A stretch of 23,878 bases of DNA from a virus: positions 1-23,878 of IMG/VR virus record IMGVR_UViG_3300001748_000029; one strand, 5' to 3'. Position 1 is the first letter of the stretch. Every line of letters begins with the position of its first letter. Made by a program: the position numbers and the translations under genes. The notes under the pieces were generated by a model that worked only from the letters and a program-made list of their open reading frames with translations, was not told the origin of the DNA and searched no databases. Positions 23,398 to 23,878 of the stretch are shown one piece after another.

Positions 23398-23878
23398 TCA
23401 AAAGGGAATGTCGTCTGGATTTATTTCTTCAGCAGGTGCTGGTTCTCCTTGTAATCCTGTTGGTGCTGGAGCTTGTTCTGGTGCAATACCGGCTTCTGCT
23501 GTCTCATTTGCTTTCATAGATTCCAACTTAGGGATAATTGTAGTTTCAACCATATTTTGTAGAAACTCCATTCTTTTAGTATCGTCCCAAACAAGTTCGC
23601 CTTTAACTGTTACTTGCTCCATGTCTGGCATTCCATTTGGATTGTCTTTAGTGTAAGCATGTTTCAAAACATTTCCGTCTTGATTAATAAACAACGAACT
23701 TCTATTTTTCCCGTCTACTTCTTTAACACTAGGTGAAACTTTCATTTCCTTTGTTAAGTCTACATTCGGTAGCATTTTTAGAAACGCTGTGGAAAAACTA
23801 TTACTGTAAGATAATTGTAAGATGTACAATTCTTCTTGGTCTCTGAAACCGAAGTTCCAAGTCTTTCCGTAATTACCG
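23398..23878 (-). CDS. phage single-stranded DNA-binding protein (5' end beyond window)
   Basis: The frame stays open to the window edge, so the true start lies to the right. The visible part begins NYGKTWNFGFRDQEELYILQ, a beta-rich segment like phage OB-fold SSB proteins, followed by LPNVDLTKEMKVSPS and a further strand-rich region. An acidic, Ala/Pro-rich tail ends EEINPDDIPF. The DDIPF tip matches the partner-recruiting C-terminus of bacterial SSB. It should coat ssDNA during replication and recombination and recruit other proteins through that tip. Reading from the TTG at 23829 would truncate the fold and is unlikely. Confidence 0.75.
   Translation of the reverse strand, partial: GNYGKTWNFGFRDQEELYILQLSYSNSFSTAFLKMLPNVDLTKEMKVSPSVKEVDGKNRSSLFINQDGNVLKHAYTKDNPNGMPDMEQVTVKGELVWDDTKRMEFLQNMVETTIIPKLESMKANETAEAGIAPEQAPAPTGLQGEPAPAEEINPDDIPF

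Noticed and set aside
38-23878. Alternative genetic code or stop-codon recoding
   Set aside because: All major genes read through with the standard code and end in ordinary stops without in-frame interruptions.

Overview
The window looks like part of an AT-rich tailed-phage genome of podovirus-like organisation (short tail, internal ejection proteins), either free or integrated. The case rests on the gene order: adaptor, fibre, nozzle-like protein, fibre, then three candidate internal virion proteins on one strand, and a phage replication and recombination set on the other. No terminase, portal, capsid, DNA polymerase, integrase, tRNA or rRNA gene is visible, so the window covers only part of the phage. 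Almost no gene has a Shine-Dalgarno sequence. Starts instead sit behind A/T-rich leaders, often only a few bases after or overlapping the previous stop. This is the initiation style of Bacteroidota and their phages, so a Bacteroidota host is my best inference. The standard genetic code fits throughout and TAA is the commonest stop.

Rightward (late) arm, 38-15837. It opens with a 951-residue enzyme that strings together an N-terminal family-2 glycosyltransferase, TPR-like helices, a GT-D/DUF1792-like segment, a SAM-dependent methyltransferase and a second GT2-like domain. A small papain/agglutinin-C-like protein and a two-helix membrane protein (possible holin) follow. Next come a head-tail adaptor-like protein, a collagen-like fibre, a P22 gp10-like stabilisation/nozzle protein, a tail fibre with classic fibre motifs, a protein with a peptidoglycan-binding domain, an unrecognised probable virion protein, and a 1479-residue giant carrying a ParB-like segment and an HEYGH metallopeptidase motif.

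Convergence zone, 15838-16037. A strong bidirectional terminator is followed by about 115 bases of comparatively GC-rich, non-coding, potentially structured sequence.

Leftward (early) arm, 23878 down to 16038. In order of transcription: SSB (cut by the window edge), an HNH endonuclease, a long hairpin in the leader of a primase-helicase, the AEP-primase/SF3 helicase, a 52-residue protein, an SF2/SNF2-type helicase, an RecU/Hjc-like PD-(D/E)XK resolvase, a ribbon-helix-helix-like protein, a coiled-coil protein, a putative small zinc-binding protein, a Lys/Pro-rich protein overlapping a RecB-type PD-(D/E)XK nuclease gene, a membrane-anchored Cys-containing protein and two small helical proteins. 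Four of these genes encode fewer than 60 residues. Together they look like a replication and recombination operon.

The observations I would follow first are the leader hairpin before the primase gene (its mismatches are mostly G-U wobbles in the leftward transcript), the five-part glycosyl/methyltransferase, the structured convergence zone, and the peptidase-bearing giant ejection-type protein.
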